A stretch of DNA of 64,000 bases from Streptacidiphilus sp. PB12-B1b (GCF_014084125.1 NZ_CP048405.1:3782001-3846000); one strand, 5' to 3'; positions 1-10,030 are shown, counted from the stretch's first letter. The notes: a model not told the origin generated them from the letters alone. Made by a program: numbers and translations.

Positions 1-230
1 TGCACGGCTTCGGCGTCCAGGACCAGGGCGCTGCCGGTGGCGGCGTGGATGTGCACGGGGCCGGTGTCCTCGGCGGCCAGGGTGAGCGGACGGGTGATCA
101 CCAGGCTCTCCTGGTAGCGGCCGGGCGCCACGGTGATCAGGGAGCCTTCCTCGGCGTCGGCCAGGGCGGCCCCGATGGTGCGGTAGGCACCCGCACGGTC
201 GGCTGCGACGGACAGCACACGACGACTCAC
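1..230 (-). CDS. Right-handed beta-helix protein of the type VII secretion operon (partial, N-terminus only)
   Basis: Only the first 76 or so codons lie in the window; the gene runs off the left edge. The start is GTG at 230-228, overlapping the TGA of the upstream gene as GTGA, so translation is coupled. The N-terminus (VSRRVLSVAADRAG, then a YRTIGAAL stretch and VAPGRYQESLVI) matches the opening of pectin-lyase-like right-handed beta-helix proteins. In Streptomyces type VII loci such proteins are often fused to a CbxX/EccA-like AAA ATPase, so the missing part may carry an ATPase. That last point is family knowledge, not something visible here. As the last readable gene of the eccC-eccD-eccB operon it is probably a cytoplasmic or membrane-associated accessory of the secretion system. 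Confidence 0.7.
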   Translation of the reverse strand, partial: MSRRVLSVAADRAGAYRTIGAALADAEEGSLITVAPGRYQESLVITRPLTLAAEDTGPVHIHAATGSALVLDAEAV

Positions 231-3229
231 GAACCCGACCCCCCGGACGACGAACCAGAACCAGAAACAGAAGCAGGAGTGGTGATCAGCCCCGGCGGGC
301 CGGGCAGCGGGCCGCCGGTCGTGCTGCAGCCGCCGTCGGCGGACAGGAGGGCCAGCGAGCGCTCCAGGCTCTCCAGGGCGATCTCGTCCAGCGGAACCCG
401 CTGCCCCTCGCCCCCGCCGGTGTCCTCGGCGGTCTCCTGCGGGGACAGCTCCCGCAGCAGCACGGTGGGACGGTCGCCGTCGTCGGTGCGCAGCACCTTG
501 AAGGCGGTGCCGGGCAGGAACAGCACCCGGTCGGCCACGGCCGGTTCGGGGTCCAGCAGGTTGGTGCGGCGTGCGGTCAGCGACCAGATCAGGAAGTCGG
601 TGCCCTGGTCCGGGCCGCGGTGCGGGTCGGTGCGCGCCGTGCAGAACGCCCACTCGGTGGCCACCCGGCCGGGGCGGTACCAGGCCAGCTCGGCCGCGCT
701 GACCCGGGTCTGCAGCAGGGCCGTGCCACGGTAGGACGGCAGCCTGCCCAGCCCCGAGGCCACGCAGCGGGCCAACGGCACATGCGGTCCCACCGTGCCC
801 GCGCGCACCGCCGCGTCCACCGCCGCAGTGTCCCCGGACAGGTACAGCCGCACGGCCACCAGGTCCGTCAGCGCCTCGCCCTCCGCACCCCGCGCGGCCC
901 CGCGCAGCCCCGGCGCCTGCGACATCACCCGCGCCACCGACCCCGCCACCGCGTTGTACTGCGCGCTGAACGTCCGGCGCACCCACGCCCGCTCCTGCTC
1001 GATGCCCCGCTCCGGCACCGCCACACACGCCGCCCCGCGCGGCACCCCCTGCACCCGCACGCCGTTGCTCTGCCCACCCGGCGCGGGCGACGGGGCCGCC
1101 GGGAGTGCGGGGGCGTCCGGAGTGGCGGGGGTGATGTTGCCGTCGCCCCCTGGCCGGACGGCGGCGGGCGCGGGTGCTTCGGATTCCATCCGGATGTGCG
1201 GAATCGCCATCGGCGGCGTCCGTACCGGTTCGACCCGGGCCGTCGGCACCGGCATCGGGGCAGGCTCGGTCTGCGGCGCGGCGGGCTCCGCCGGGGGAGC
1301 CGGGGAGACCGGGGAGACCGGGGTGACCGCCGCGCTCGCGGGCGTCGGCTCGGGGACCACGCTGTGCGAACGCGTCGGCTTCGGCGCGGTGGTGGCGTCG
1401 GGTATCAGCGGCGCGGGGACGACGGGCGCCGGGGGAACCTGGACCCACGGCGGAACGGGCGGCGTGGAAGCAGCGGCGGCTGCCGTCGCGGTCCGGGGCT
1501 CGGGTGCGGCCGATCCGCTCCAGGCACCCTGGGCGGACTCCGTCTGCGGACGGGCAGCCATCGGCGGACCGGGCTGCGCCGAGGCGAAGACCGGTGCGAC
1601 CGGCGGCGTGCTGGGCGTCGCGCCCGCCTCCGGAGCGGCCGCCACGGAGGCCGCCCGCACGGGGACGGTCGGCCGGGCTGCCGCCTGTCCGGCGGCGTCC
1701 GGCAGTTCGATGCCCGGTGCCGTCGTCGGCACCGAACTCGCCGCGCTCACCGGCGTGTTGACGGCCGTGGCGTGCTCCACCCCACCTATGGCTGCCGCTG
1801 GTAGCACAGGTGACGATACGTCATCTCGGTCTGTCTGAACCGCCGTCCACGGCGCCTCGCGCGCGGGGCGTCCCTGGGCTGCCCTGGCTGCGGTGACCAC
1901 GCGCCACCGCTCGGCCGTGAGCGCCGCAGGCGGCAGCCGCCAGGCATCCTCGTCGGAGGTCGCCGTCGTCAGCCCCGGGTCGTCGGCGGGCGCGATGCGG
2001 AAGGCCTCGCGGCTCTCGGGGTCGAGGTGCCAGAGCATGTCCTGGGCCAGGGTGCGCATCCGCTCGGCGGTCTGCGGCGTGCTGCGGTCGTAGAGGATGA
2101 CCGGCTGCCCCGGGCCGCCCTGGAGTCGGCGTACGTCGTCGCCGCTGGGCGGCTCCTCGGTGGGACGCAGCCACAGCCCGGCCTGCACGATCTCCAGCAC
2201 CGCGTCGGCGGCGTACTGGTAGACGCCCGCGGTGATCTCGGGGACCTCGGTCACCGGCACGCGCAGGCCCACCAGCGCCGGGGGCGGTGCCTGGACGTCG
2301 CCGTCCCTGGGCGAGTAGACGAGTTCGGCGGCGAAGGGCACCCAGCCGGGGGAGCCGTCGGCGCGCAGGCCGCGCATCCGGGCCGGGCCGCCCGGCACGC
2401 CCTCGGTGGTGGGCATGCCCGCGTACAGCACCACCCGCTGCTTGAACGCGTCGGCGAGTTCCTGCCCCAGGGAGACGCTGCCTTCGGGCAGCGACACCGG
2501 TCCGTAGTGGACGAAGCGCACCCAGGAGCGTATGGAGTGCAGCACCGTGCCCCAGAAGCGGACGATGTCGGCCAGCGGCACGGCCGGGCCGCCGGGGCTG
2601 CCGAGGACCACGTTCATGATGTGCGGGTCGCTGGGCAGGTGGTCGACCAGCCTCCGCCACCCCGCCGACGGCGGGTTCGGCCGGGTGCTGCGCACCCACA
2701 CGCCGCTGGGCACGGCCTCGACCACGCCGTAGGGGCTGGTCTCCCAGGGGCGGTCGAGGGTGGAGAACTCCCACAGCGGCTTGGGGAAGCGGTGCGAGTC
2801 GCGTTCCGCCGGGCGTCCGGGCCGCAGCCGCAGCCAGCCCGAGCCGTGGTCGGCCGGGATGAACAGACCGCCCCCGGCCGTGGGCAGGATCTCGCCGTCG
2901 GGGACGAGCACTGTCCGTCCGAGCCGCTCGGCGATGCGCTGCCCGGCGGTCCGGGCGTCGGCCGGGGTGGCGCGGCCGAAGACCAGCCGCAGGCTGGTGG
3001 CCGGGCGGCCTTCGAGCAGCCGGGCCACCCGCTCCCAGCCCTCCTCCAGGCCGCCGAACGGCAGGTCGACCACCACCAGGGTGTGCTGCGGGTCGGGCGC
3101 CAGGCCCGAGGCGAAGGCGATGGCCTGCGGGTCCGCGCCGCTCCTGGGGTGGATCAGCAGGGCGTGCCCGGCGGGCTGCATCCGCAGCGCGAGCCCTGCG
3201 GCCCGGTCCGTTTTGAGTCCGGTGCGCAT
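227..3229 (-). CDS. Type VII secretion-associated protein with ADP-ribosyltransferase-like C-terminal domain
   Basis: This is a 1000-residue three-part protein. Residues 1 to about 430 form a globular domain I cannot assign. Residues about 440-730 are a low-complexity Pro/Ala/Thr linker. Residues about 735-965 look like a mono-ADP-ribosyltransferase fold: an Arg in a YRGT motif, a TEWAFCTA segment where the STS motif is expected, and a closing FLPGTAFKVL strand. Proteins of this shape recur in Streptomyces type VII loci. I see no signal peptide or membrane segment. It starts 6 bp after eccB and overlaps the next gene by GTGA. It could be a cytoplasmic accessory or a large secreted effector; catalytic activity is unproven because I could not confidently place the catalytic Glu. 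Confidence 0.75.
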   Translation of the reverse strand: MRTGLKTDRAAGLALRMQPAGHALLIHPRSGADPQAIAFASGLAPDPQHTLVVVDLPFGGLEEGWERVARLLEGRPATSLRLVFGRATPADARTAGQRIAERLGRTVLVPDGEILPTAGGGLFIPADHGSGWLRLRPGRPAERDSHRFPKPLWEFSTLDRPWETSPYGVVEAVPSGVWVRSTRPNPPSAGWRRLVDHLPSDPHIMNVVLGSPGGPAVPLADIVRFWGTVLHSIRSWVRFVHYGPVSLPEGSVSLGQELADAFKQRVVLYAGMPTTEGVPGGPARMRGLRADGSPGWVPFAAELVYSPRDGDVQAPPPALVGLRVPVTEVPEITAGVYQYAADAVLEIVQAGLWLRPTEEPPSGDDVRRLQGGPGQPVILYDRSTPQTAERMRTLAQDMLWHLDPESREAFRIAPADDPGLTTATSDEDAWRLPPAALTAERWRVVTAARAAQGRPAREAPWTAVQTDRDDVSSPVLPAAAIGGVEHATAVNTPVSAASSVPTTAPGIELPDAAGQAAARPTVPVRAASVAAAPEAGATPSTPPVAPVFASAQPGPPMAARPQTESAQGAWSGSAAPEPRTATAAAAASTPPVPPWVQVPPAPVVPAPLIPDATTAPKPTRSHSVVPEPTPASAAVTPVSPVSPAPPAEPAAPQTEPAPMPVPTARVEPVRTPPMAIPHIRMESEAPAPAAVRPGGDGNITPATPDAPALPAAPSPAPGGQSNGVRVQGVPRGAACVAVPERGIEQERAWVRRTFSAQYNAVAGSVARVMSQAPGLRGAARGAEGEALTDLVAVRLYLSGDTAAVDAAVRAGTVGPHVPLARCVASGLGRLPSYRGTALLQTRVSAAELAWYRPGRVATEWAFCTARTDPHRGPDQGTDFLIWSLTARRTNLLDPEPAVADRVLFLPGTAFKVLRTDDGDRPTVLLRELSPQETAEDTGGGEGQRVPLDEIALESLERSLALLSADGGCSTTGGPLPGPPGLITTPASVSGSGSSSGGSGS

Positions 3230-3235
3230 CTCCGG

Positions 3236-4576
3236 TCACCCGCCCTTTACCGTGAGTCGGGCCGCGCTGGTGTCCAGCGTGGGGCCGTGCGGCAGTTCGG
3301 TCAGCAGGCTGCTGGGCAGTGGCAGCGCGGGGGCGTTGCCCAGTCCGAGAGTCTGCTGGGCCTGGCTGTCGCCGAGGGGGTAGGCGATGCCCTGGTCGGT
3401 GATCAGGTAGGTCTGCGGATCGGAGACCTGCTGGGCGAGCTGCTGCTGGTCGACGGCGAGCACGCCGCCGGTGGGCGGTACCAGCACCGCCCGGCCGCCG
3501 GTGGCCGCCGCGCCCCGCTCGATGACGACGCTGCTGCTGAGCGCGGCCCCGTCGGCCTGCTGCCGCAGGCACACCGCGCCGCCGCCGGTGGCGAGCGCGG
3601 GGGCGTCCAGGACGTCGGGCAGGCCGCCGCCGGGCGCGGGCTGCGAGGAGACCGGGGCGGCCGCCAGCGCCGTCGCGGCCACGGTGCGGACCGCAGCCGC
3701 CCCCGGGCGGGCGGCCAGCAGCGCCGCCTCGGTGGCACCGACCGGGGCGATGCCGTCGGCGGTCATCACGTAGTCGTGGTCGCTCCCGGCGCCTGCCGTG
3801 GCGAAGAGTTGGCCGACCGCTGTTGGTTGCCCGGCGACCGGGGCTGCGGCCCGGCCCGCGTCGGTGACGGGTGCTGCGGCCAGTGGGGTGCCGGCGGGAA
3901 GGGCGTCGAGCCAGCTCTGCGGGGCGGGCAGGGCCTGGTCGCCGTCCAGGCCCAGGGCGATCAGCGCGGACGCCGACGGCACCGGGTGGAGGACCCCGGC
4001 CCACAGCAGGTAGCGGCTGCCGTCCGGCCCGGTCAGCAGAGCCTGGTGTCCGGCCGGGAGCCCGGCGGTGCGGCCGCCCGGGGCGAAGTCGACCGCTTCG
4101 CCGCCGGGCAGGTCGCCGCGCAGGCAGCGCGTCCACGGCCCGGTGAGCAGGGCGGCGGGCGCGGGCAGTGCGTCGGGTGCGTCGGCGATACCGACCGGGC
4201 TGCCGTAGGGAGTGCTGCCGAGCGAGGAGGCGGGGACGTCCCGCACGGTGGCTGCGCCGCCCAGGATGAGCAGCGCGGACGAGTAGTTGAGGACGGGGCG
4301 CAGCTGGCCGCCGAGGTACAGGTAGCGGCTGCCGGTCTGCTGCTGCACCACGATCGACCCCGGGGTGCGCCAACTGCTGTTCGCCGGAGGGGAGATCAGG
4401 CCGTAGACGCCGAACCCGGCGCACAGCAGCACCACCACCCCGGCGCCCAGGAAGGTACCCAGGGCGGCCCGGCCGGTCGGGTTGTCACCGCGCCCGGGGT
4501 CACCGGTGAGCAGGGCGGTGGCCAGCCTGCCCATGGCGAAGCGGTAGGCGTGGAGGTGGTCGCGTCGTGTCTGCAT
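3236..4576 (-). CDS. eccB: Type VII secretion protein EccB
   Basis: 446 residues, typical of EccB. The N-terminus (MQTRRDHLHAYRFAMGRLATALL) is the family hallmark. One membrane segment follows at about residues 42-62, and the rest is an extracytoplasmic beta-rich repeat domain. EccB is a core subunit of the ESX/type VII membrane complex and projects out of the membrane. The gene begins 13 bp after eccD and ends 6 bp before the ADP-ribosyltransferase-like gene, in one minus-strand operon. No Esx substrate, EccE or MycP gene is visible, so those must lie left of the window if the system is complete. Confidence 0.93.
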   Translation of the reverse strand: MQTRRDHLHAYRFAMGRLATALLTGDPGRGDNPTGRAALGTFLGAGVVVLLCAGFGVYGLISPPANSSWRTPGSIVVQQQTGSRYLYLGGQLRPVLNYSSALLILGGAATVRDVPASSLGSTPYGSPVGIADAPDALPAPAALLTGPWTRCLRGDLPGGEAVDFAPGGRTAGLPAGHQALLTGPDGSRYLLWAGVLHPVPSASALIALGLDGDQALPAPQSWLDALPAGTPLAAAPVTDAGRAAAPVAGQPTAVGQLFATAGAGSDHDYVMTADGIAPVGATEAALLAARPGAAAVRTVAATALAAAPVSSQPAPGGGLPDVLDAPALATGGGAVCLRQQADGAALSSSVVIERGAAATGGRAVLVPPTGGVLAVDQQQLAQQVSDPQTYLITDQGIAYPLGDSQAQQTLGLGNAPALPLPSSLLTELPHGPTLDTSAARLTVKGG

Positions 4577-4589
4577 CCCGGCCCCGCCC

Positions 4590-6053
4590 TCAACCGGCCA
4601 GCGAGCGGAGGTAGGCGTACGTGTGCAGGGCCTGGAGCAGCAGCGGGAGCAGCAGGACGGTGCTGGCGGTCTCCAGCAGGTCTCCGGCGTGGCCCCAGAT
4701 GGGCAGCAGCCGTGCGGTGGGCAGCCGCCGGGCGGCCAGGAGCAGGGCGGCGGTGCTGAGCAGGAGCACGGCCAGGACGGCGGTGCGGTCGGCGGCGCCG
4801 CCGTGGGCCGCGCGGACGAGCAGCAGCAGGGCCAGGCCGGTCGCTCCGGCCAGGACGGTGGGGACGCGTTGCAGGGTGCGGGCGAGTCCGCGGGCGCGCA
4901 GCAGCACGGCTCCGGCCAGGACCAGCGGCAGGGCCCAGCTGATCCAGCCGTGGGTGCGGGCCAGGTACCAGAACGCGGCCGTGTACAGCAGGCCGGAGCC
5001 CAGGTTGAGGGTGTCCAGGCAGGCGTTGGCGAGGTTCACCCGCTGCTCGACCCGCTCCAGCGGTTCGGGTTCGATGTCCTGCTGCAGCTCCTCGGCGTTG
5101 TGCGGCAGTGCCGGAACCCGCAGCCGGGCGGTGCGCAGGGCCAGGCGGGGACCGAAGTGGCCGAGCACGAACAGGGCGACCGCGACGGTGGCGACGGCCT
5201 GCGCGGCGTCCCAGTGGGCCGCGCGGATCAGGGCGGTGCACGCTGCCGCCGAGACGGCGGTGAGCAGTGCCGTTCCGGGGATGGGCGCGGGCAGGGCGCG
5301 CAGTGCCAGCAGGGTTGCGGCGACGACGGTGACGTAGGCGGCTGCGGTCAGCACGCCGGGTGCGCCGGGTGCGTAGCCGCCGTGGGCCCCGGCGCGGAGG
5401 GCCAGCCCGGCGAGGGCGGCGAAGCCCAGCGCTCCCACTCCGGTGACGACGACGGCTCCCTGGTCCCTGCCGGTGGTGCGGGTCACCACCGCGCAGCCGG
5501 CTGCCAGCAGGACGGCGGCGGCGCCCGCGCAGGCGGCGGTGAGCGCGCCGGGCCCGGCGCCGAGGACGCCCGCGGCCAGGGCCAGCAGGGATCCTGCGGC
5601 CAGGGTCAGCGCCAGCTGCTGGGTGGTCTGCGGACGCCACCGGCCGGGGCCGTTGCTGACGACGTGGGCGACGCCGTCGGCGATGTCATCGAAGTGCAGG
5701 GCGGGGAGCGGGCTGTCGGCGGGGCGGAGGTGGAGGATGTCGCCGTGGTGCAGGTTGAGGGTTTCCGGGGTGCCGTCCGGGTCGAGCGGGTCCTCGCCGA
5801 GGCGCTGGAGTGTCCAGGGCGTCTCGGTGGCGGGGGTGCGGGTGTGGTGCAGGAGCGCCGGGATGAGCGTGGACAGCGCGGTGCTGCGGGGCAGGGCGAG
5901 GTCGGCGGTGCCCTGGGGGGTGGTGATGGTCAGGCAGCAGACGTCGGTGCCGGGCGGCGCGGAGCTGGGGGTGGGCGCGGCGGTGGGCATGGGGGCGGTC
6001 CTGACCTGGGCGGTGGTTGTCGCTGGGGGCGGCTGCGGGCTGCGGGTGGTCAT
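4590..6053 (-). CDS. eccD: Type VII secretion integral membrane protein EccD
   Basis: 487 residues. A Pro/Thr-rich start is followed by a ubiquitin-like domain (about residues 35-115, beginning CCLTITTPQGTADLALP), and then about eleven hydrophobic segments to the C-terminus. This is the EccD architecture, the polytopic channel-forming component of ESX complexes. I choose ATG 6053-6051 because it overlaps the eccC TGA as ATGA. An upstream in-frame ATG at 6209 would add 52 Pro/Arg-rich residues that look like read-through of the eccC coding region. A loop of about 20 polar residues (around PHNAEELQQD) matches the EccD cytoplasmic loop. Confidence 0.92.
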   Translation of the reverse strand: MTTRSPQPPPATTTAQVRTAPMPTAAPTPSSAPPGTDVCCLTITTPQGTADLALPRSTALSTLIPALLHHTRTPATETPWTLQRLGEDPLDPDGTPETLNLHHGDILHLRPADSPLPALHFDDIADGVAHVVSNGPGRWRPQTTQQLALTLAAGSLLALAAGVLGAGPGALTAACAGAAAVLLAAGCAVVTRTTGRDQGAVVVTGVGALGFAALAGLALRAGAHGGYAPGAPGVLTAAAYVTVVAATLLALRALPAPIPGTALLTAVSAAACTALIRAAHWDAAQAVATVAVALFVLGHFGPRLALRTARLRVPALPHNAEELQQDIEPEPLERVEQRVNLANACLDTLNLGSGLLYTAAFWYLARTHGWISWALPLVLAGAVLLRARGLARTLQRVPTVLAGATGLALLLLVRAAHGGAADRTAVLAVLLLSTAALLLAARRLPTARLLPIWGHAGDLLETASTVLLLPLLLQALHTYAYLRSLAG

Positions 6054-9000
6054 GGCGTGGTGACCAGGCCGGTCTGCAGGAGGCGGACGGTCCGGCGGGT
6101 GACGTGCTGGGCGCGGCCGGGGGGCAGGGTTCGGGGCTTGGCCTCGCCGAGGAACTTGCCCTCCTCCTTGGGGTAGGAGAAGAGGAGGGCGGGGTTGCCG
6201 AGTTCCCACAGGCGGCGCAGCAGGGGGTCCATCATGGCGCGCATGGCGCCGGAGGTACTGCGGGCCAGGACGAGGTGCATGCCGATGTGGGCGCCCTGGG
6301 CGAGCAGCGGGATCAGCGGTGCGAGCGGCGAGGGCGCGCCGCCGGCGGCGGCGAAGAGGTCATAGTCGTCGACGACGATGAACAGCAGCGGCCCGGTCCA
6401 CCAGTCGCGGCGGGTGAGCTGTTCCGGGGTGATGTCGGGGCCCGGCAGGCGCTTGGACATGGAAGTGGCGGCGTTGGCGGCGAGTTGGGCCAGGGCGTCG
6501 CGTTCGACGGCGTAGCCGACGCGGTAGTCCTGGGGCACCCCGGCGAGCAGGGTGCGTCCGGGGTCGGCGACGATGATGCGGGCCTGGTCCGGGGTGTAGC
6601 GGGTGGTGATGGCGTGGACGGCCAGCCGCAGCGTGTTGGTCTTGCCGGTCTCGCCGTCGCCCAGGACCATCAGGTGGGGGGTGGCGGCGAAGTCGTGCCA
6701 GGCGGGTTCCAGGCGTTGTTCGTCCCAGCCCAGGCAGATCCGCAGATCGCCTTCCGGGGGCGGGAGTTGGGTGTGCGGCAGGCGGGTCGGCAGCAGCCGT
6801 ACGCCGGGGGCGGTGGGGCCGGTCCAGAAGGTGTCGATCTCGGCGACGGCGGCCTTGGTCGCCTGGGTGAGGTCCCCGGTGGTGGCGGCGCCGTCGAGGC
6901 GGGGCAGGGCGGACAGGAAGTGGTGGCCGGCGCTGGTCAGGCCGCGCCCGGCCAGGTGGGGGACGGCGGCGGCGGTGCGCGAGCCGACCTCGGACTCCAT
7001 CGGGTCGCCCAGGCGCAGTTCGAGTTTGGTGCCCAGCATGTCCCGCAGCCGGGGGCGGATCTCGGACCAGCGCACCGCGGAGGCCACCAGGTGGATGCCG
7101 AACGACAGGCCGCGGGCGGCCAGTTCCATCACCCGCGGTTCCAGGTCCTCGTAGTCCTGGCGCAGCGTGAACCAGCCGTCCACGACCAGGAACACGTCCC
7201 CGTACGGGTCCTTGACGGTGCCGTTGGCGCGCAGGGCGCGGTAGGCGCTCATGGACTCCAGGCCGCGGTCGGTGAACTCCTGTTCGCGGCGTTCCAGCAG
7301 CAGGGTCAGTTCGGCGATGGTGCGCAGCACCCGGTCGCGGTCCAGCCGGGTGGCGACCGAGCCGACGTGGGGCAGGCCGGAGGTGGAGACCAGGCCGCCG
7401 CCGCCGAAGTCCAGGCAGTAGAACTGCACTTCCATCGGGGTGTGGGTGAGGGCGAGGGAGAGGATCAGGGTGCGCAGCAGTGTGGACTTGCCGGTCTGCG
7501 GCGCACCGACCAGGCCCAGGTGTCCCTGGGCCGAGGACAGGTCCGCCACCAGCAGTTCGCGCAGCTGCTCGAACGGCCGGTCCACCAGGCCCAGCGGCAC
7601 CCGCAGCAGCCCCAGTGCGCGGTCCGCGGCCATCCCGCGCACGGGATCGGGGACGATCCCCGGCAGCAGGTCGTCCAGGCTGGCCGGGGAGGTCAGCGGC
7701 GGCAGCCACACCTGCCGCGCCGGCGGCCCGGCCCCTTCCAGCCGCCCCACCAGCACCTCCAGCAGGCTCTCCTCCTCCGAACTGCCGCCGGCGGCCTCGT
7801 CGTCGGCCGTGGCGGTCGCGGCCAGCAGGGCGGCCTGGGTGGTGAGGCGTTCGGCGCGTTCGGAGAGCAGCTCGCCCTGGCGTTCCAGGGTGAACGGGGC
7901 GACCTGGTCGGGGACGACGGTCGTGTCGGGGCCGGGTTCGAAGGCCTGGGTGGGTTCGGGAGCGGGGCCGGAGACGTAGGCGGCCTTGAACCGGACCAGG
8001 TTGGTCGTGTCGATCTTCAGGAAGCCGTTGCCCGGCGCCGAGGGCAGCTCGTACGCGCTGGAGACGCCGATCACGCTGCGGGACTCCATCGAGGAGAAGG
8101 TGCGCAGTGCCAGCCGGTAGGACAGGTGGCCCTCGACCTTGTGGATCCGGCTCTCGTCCAACCGCTGTGAGGCCAGCAGCAGATGGACTCCCAGGCTTCG
8201 GCCGAGCCGTCCGATCGACACGAACAGGTCCACGAACTCCGGCTTGCTGGCCAGCAGTTCGGAGAACTCATCGACGATGATCAGCAGCGAGGGCAGCGGC
8301 GTCAGGTCCGCCCCGGCGCCCCGGGCCTTCTCGTACTCGAAGAGAGAGGAGAACCCCGATTCGCGCAGCAGTTCCTGACGGCGGATCATCTCCCCGTTGA
8401 TGGAGTCCCGCATCCGGTCCACCAGATGGATCTCGTCCGCCAGGTTGGTGATCACCGCGGAGGTGTGCGGCAGCCGGTCCATGTTCAGGAACGTCGCCCC
8501 GCCCTTGAAGTCCACCAGGACCAGGTTCAGCACCTCCGAGGAGTGCGTCACCGCCAACCCCATCACCAGCGTGCGCAGCAGTTCGCTCTTGCCCGAACCC
8601 GTCGCGCCGATCAGCAGCCCGTGCGGGCCCATCCCGCCCTGCGCGGACTCCTTCAGATCCAGCTCCACCACCTCCCCGTCCTCGGTCACCCCCAACGGCA
8701 CCCGCAGTCGTGCCGCCTGCGCCACCCGCCCGCGCCACCGTCCCGCCACGTCGAAGCCGCGCGGATCCCGCACCCCCAGCAGCGTGCACAGGTCCAGATC
8801 CGACTCCAGCGCCCGATCCGCCAGGTCCACGCTGCCGCTGGTGCGCATCGGCGCCAGCGCCCGCGCCACCGCCAGCGCCGCCACCCCGGTCAACCCGTCC
8901 GCCTCGGCGGAGACCGTCTCCTCGCCGGAGGGGAACTCCACCCGGCCCGCCCGCACCGTCAACCGCAGCACCCTGGGGCCGCCGGTCATCGCACCGGTCG

Positions 9001-10030
9001 CGTCCAGCAGCACCACATTGCGCAGCCCGCCGCTCAGCAGGCGTGAGCCCGGCTCGATCCGCACCCCCTGCGCCAGCACCACCACCAACGGTTCCGCCAC
9101 ACTGGGGGAGGCGGTCGGATCATGGTCGGGACGGTCGCGGACGTCCGTGCCCAGCACCTCCCACAGGCCCTCCACGTCACCCGCGGCCAACCGCACCGCA
9201 CCCGCGGCGTCCTGCTCGCCCGGGTGGGCGTTGTGCGGCAGCCACTTCACCCAGTCCCACTCCGCCAGCCCGGTGGCATCGCCGACCACGGCCACCCGCA
9301 GCTCGTCCGGCGAGTGGAACACGGCCAACTGGCACACCACCGCACGCAGCAACTCCAACGCCGCCGCGCCCTCACCCGCCACCTCCACACTCGTGAACCG
9401 CCGCAGCGACACCGACACCGGCAGCGCCGGCACGCTCCCGTGCGCCCGGGTGAACCGCCGCAACGACACCGCCGACAACGGTTCCAGATCCTCCACCGGA
9501 CGCGTCTGCGGCGGGATGAACTCCAGCACCGCTCGCCGCAGCCCCACGCCGATCCGCACCCGGCCGAAGTCCGCGTGACCCGCACGCCGCTCCCACAGCC
9601 GCGAGCCGCCCACCAGCCCCCACAGCCGGCCCGGCTCCGGACCGTCCCACACCAGCGCCGCCCGCTGGCCCGCCGCCGCTGCCCGCGCCTGCCGGCGCCG
9701 CTGCGCCAGATACCGCAGGTAGTCCCGGCGCTCGGCCCGCATCCGGCGCCGCCGCTCGCCCCCCGACCGCCCCAACTGCGACAACGTCATACTGACCATT
9801 GCCACGCCCATCATCCCCGACATCATGTACGTCGTGGGCCCCGCACTGCGCATCGAGAACATCAGCACCATGGCGCCCGTGCCCAGCCCCATCGGCAGGT
9901 ACATCAGCGCCGAACCGAAGTCCGCCCCCGCGGGCTCGCCCAGCACCGGCGGCTCGGCCAACTCGACCTGGCCCTCCGGCATTGCCGGCCCCTCGGCGCG
10001 AGACGCGCGCTTGGCGAGTACCGTACTCAC
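6050..10030 (-). CDS. eccC: Type VII secretion ATPase EccC (fused EccCa/EccCb, FtsK/SpoIIIE family)
   Basis: 1326 residues, a single-chain EccC. Two membrane helices lie at about 41-60 and 64-84. Three FtsK/SpoIIIE-type ATPase domains follow. Domain 1 has a full Walker A (GATGSGKS, about 475-482) and Walker B (LLIIVDEFSELL, about 582-593). Domain 2 has GAPQTGKST (about 842-850). Domain 3 has GDGETGKT (about 1124-1131). In domain 2 the Walker B end reads FLVVDGW and in domain 3 FIVVDDYD. Domain 1 is the force-generating motor in the family, while domains 2 and 3 bind substrates. The start is GTG 10030. It is the first gene of the operon and overlaps eccD by ATGA. Confidence 0.95.
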   Translation of the reverse strand: MSTVLAKRASRAEGPAMPEGQVELAEPPVLGEPAGADFGSALMYLPMGLGTGAMVLMFSMRSAGPTTYMMSGMMGVAMVSMTLSQLGRSGGERRRRMRAERRDYLRYLAQRRRQARAAAAGQRAALVWDGPEPGRLWGLVGGSRLWERRAGHADFGRVRIGVGLRRAVLEFIPPQTRPVEDLEPLSAVSLRRFTRAHGSVPALPVSVSLRRFTSVEVAGEGAAALELLRAVVCQLAVFHSPDELRVAVVGDATGLAEWDWVKWLPHNAHPGEQDAAGAVRLAAGDVEGLWEVLGTDVRDRPDHDPTASPSVAEPLVVVLAQGVRIEPGSRLLSGGLRNVVLLDATGAMTGGPRVLRLTVRAGRVEFPSGEETVSAEADGLTGVAALAVARALAPMRTSGSVDLADRALESDLDLCTLLGVRDPRGFDVAGRWRGRVAQAARLRVPLGVTEDGEVVELDLKESAQGGMGPHGLLIGATGSGKSELLRTLVMGLAVTHSSEVLNLVLVDFKGGATFLNMDRLPHTSAVITNLADEIHLVDRMRDSINGEMIRRQELLRESGFSSLFEYEKARGAGADLTPLPSLLIIVDEFSELLASKPEFVDLFVSIGRLGRSLGVHLLLASQRLDESRIHKVEGHLSYRLALRTFSSMESRSVIGVSSAYELPSAPGNGFLKIDTTNLVRFKAAYVSGPAPEPTQAFEPGPDTTVVPDQVAPFTLERQGELLSERAERLTTQAALLAATATADDEAAGGSSEEESLLEVLVGRLEGAGPPARQVWLPPLTSPASLDDLLPGIVPDPVRGMAADRALGLLRVPLGLVDRPFEQLRELLVADLSSAQGHLGLVGAPQTGKSTLLRTLILSLALTHTPMEVQFYCLDFGGGGLVSTSGLPHVGSVATRLDRDRVLRTIAELTLLLERREQEFTDRGLESMSAYRALRANGTVKDPYGDVFLVVDGWFTLRQDYEDLEPRVMELAARGLSFGIHLVASAVRWSEIRPRLRDMLGTKLELRLGDPMESEVGSRTAAAVPHLAGRGLTSAGHHFLSALPRLDGAATTGDLTQATKAAVAEIDTFWTGPTAPGVRLLPTRLPHTQLPPPEGDLRICLGWDEQRLEPAWHDFAATPHLMVLGDGETGKTNTLRLAVHAITTRYTPDQARIIVADPGRTLLAGVPQDYRVGYAVERDALAQLAANAATSMSKRLPGPDITPEQLTRRDWWTGPLLFIVVDDYDLFAAAGGAPSPLAPLIPLLAQGAHIGMHLVLARSTSGAMRAMMDPLLRRLWELGNPALLFSYPKEEGKFLGEAKPRTLPPGRAQHVTRRTVRLLQTGLVTTP

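Noticed and set aside
2027-4759. A 910-codon plus-strand reading frame across the type VII genes
   Set aside because: It is antisense to eccB and the ART-like gene, whose minus-strand proteins match known families; the plus frame is low-complexity and an effect of GC-rich codon bias.
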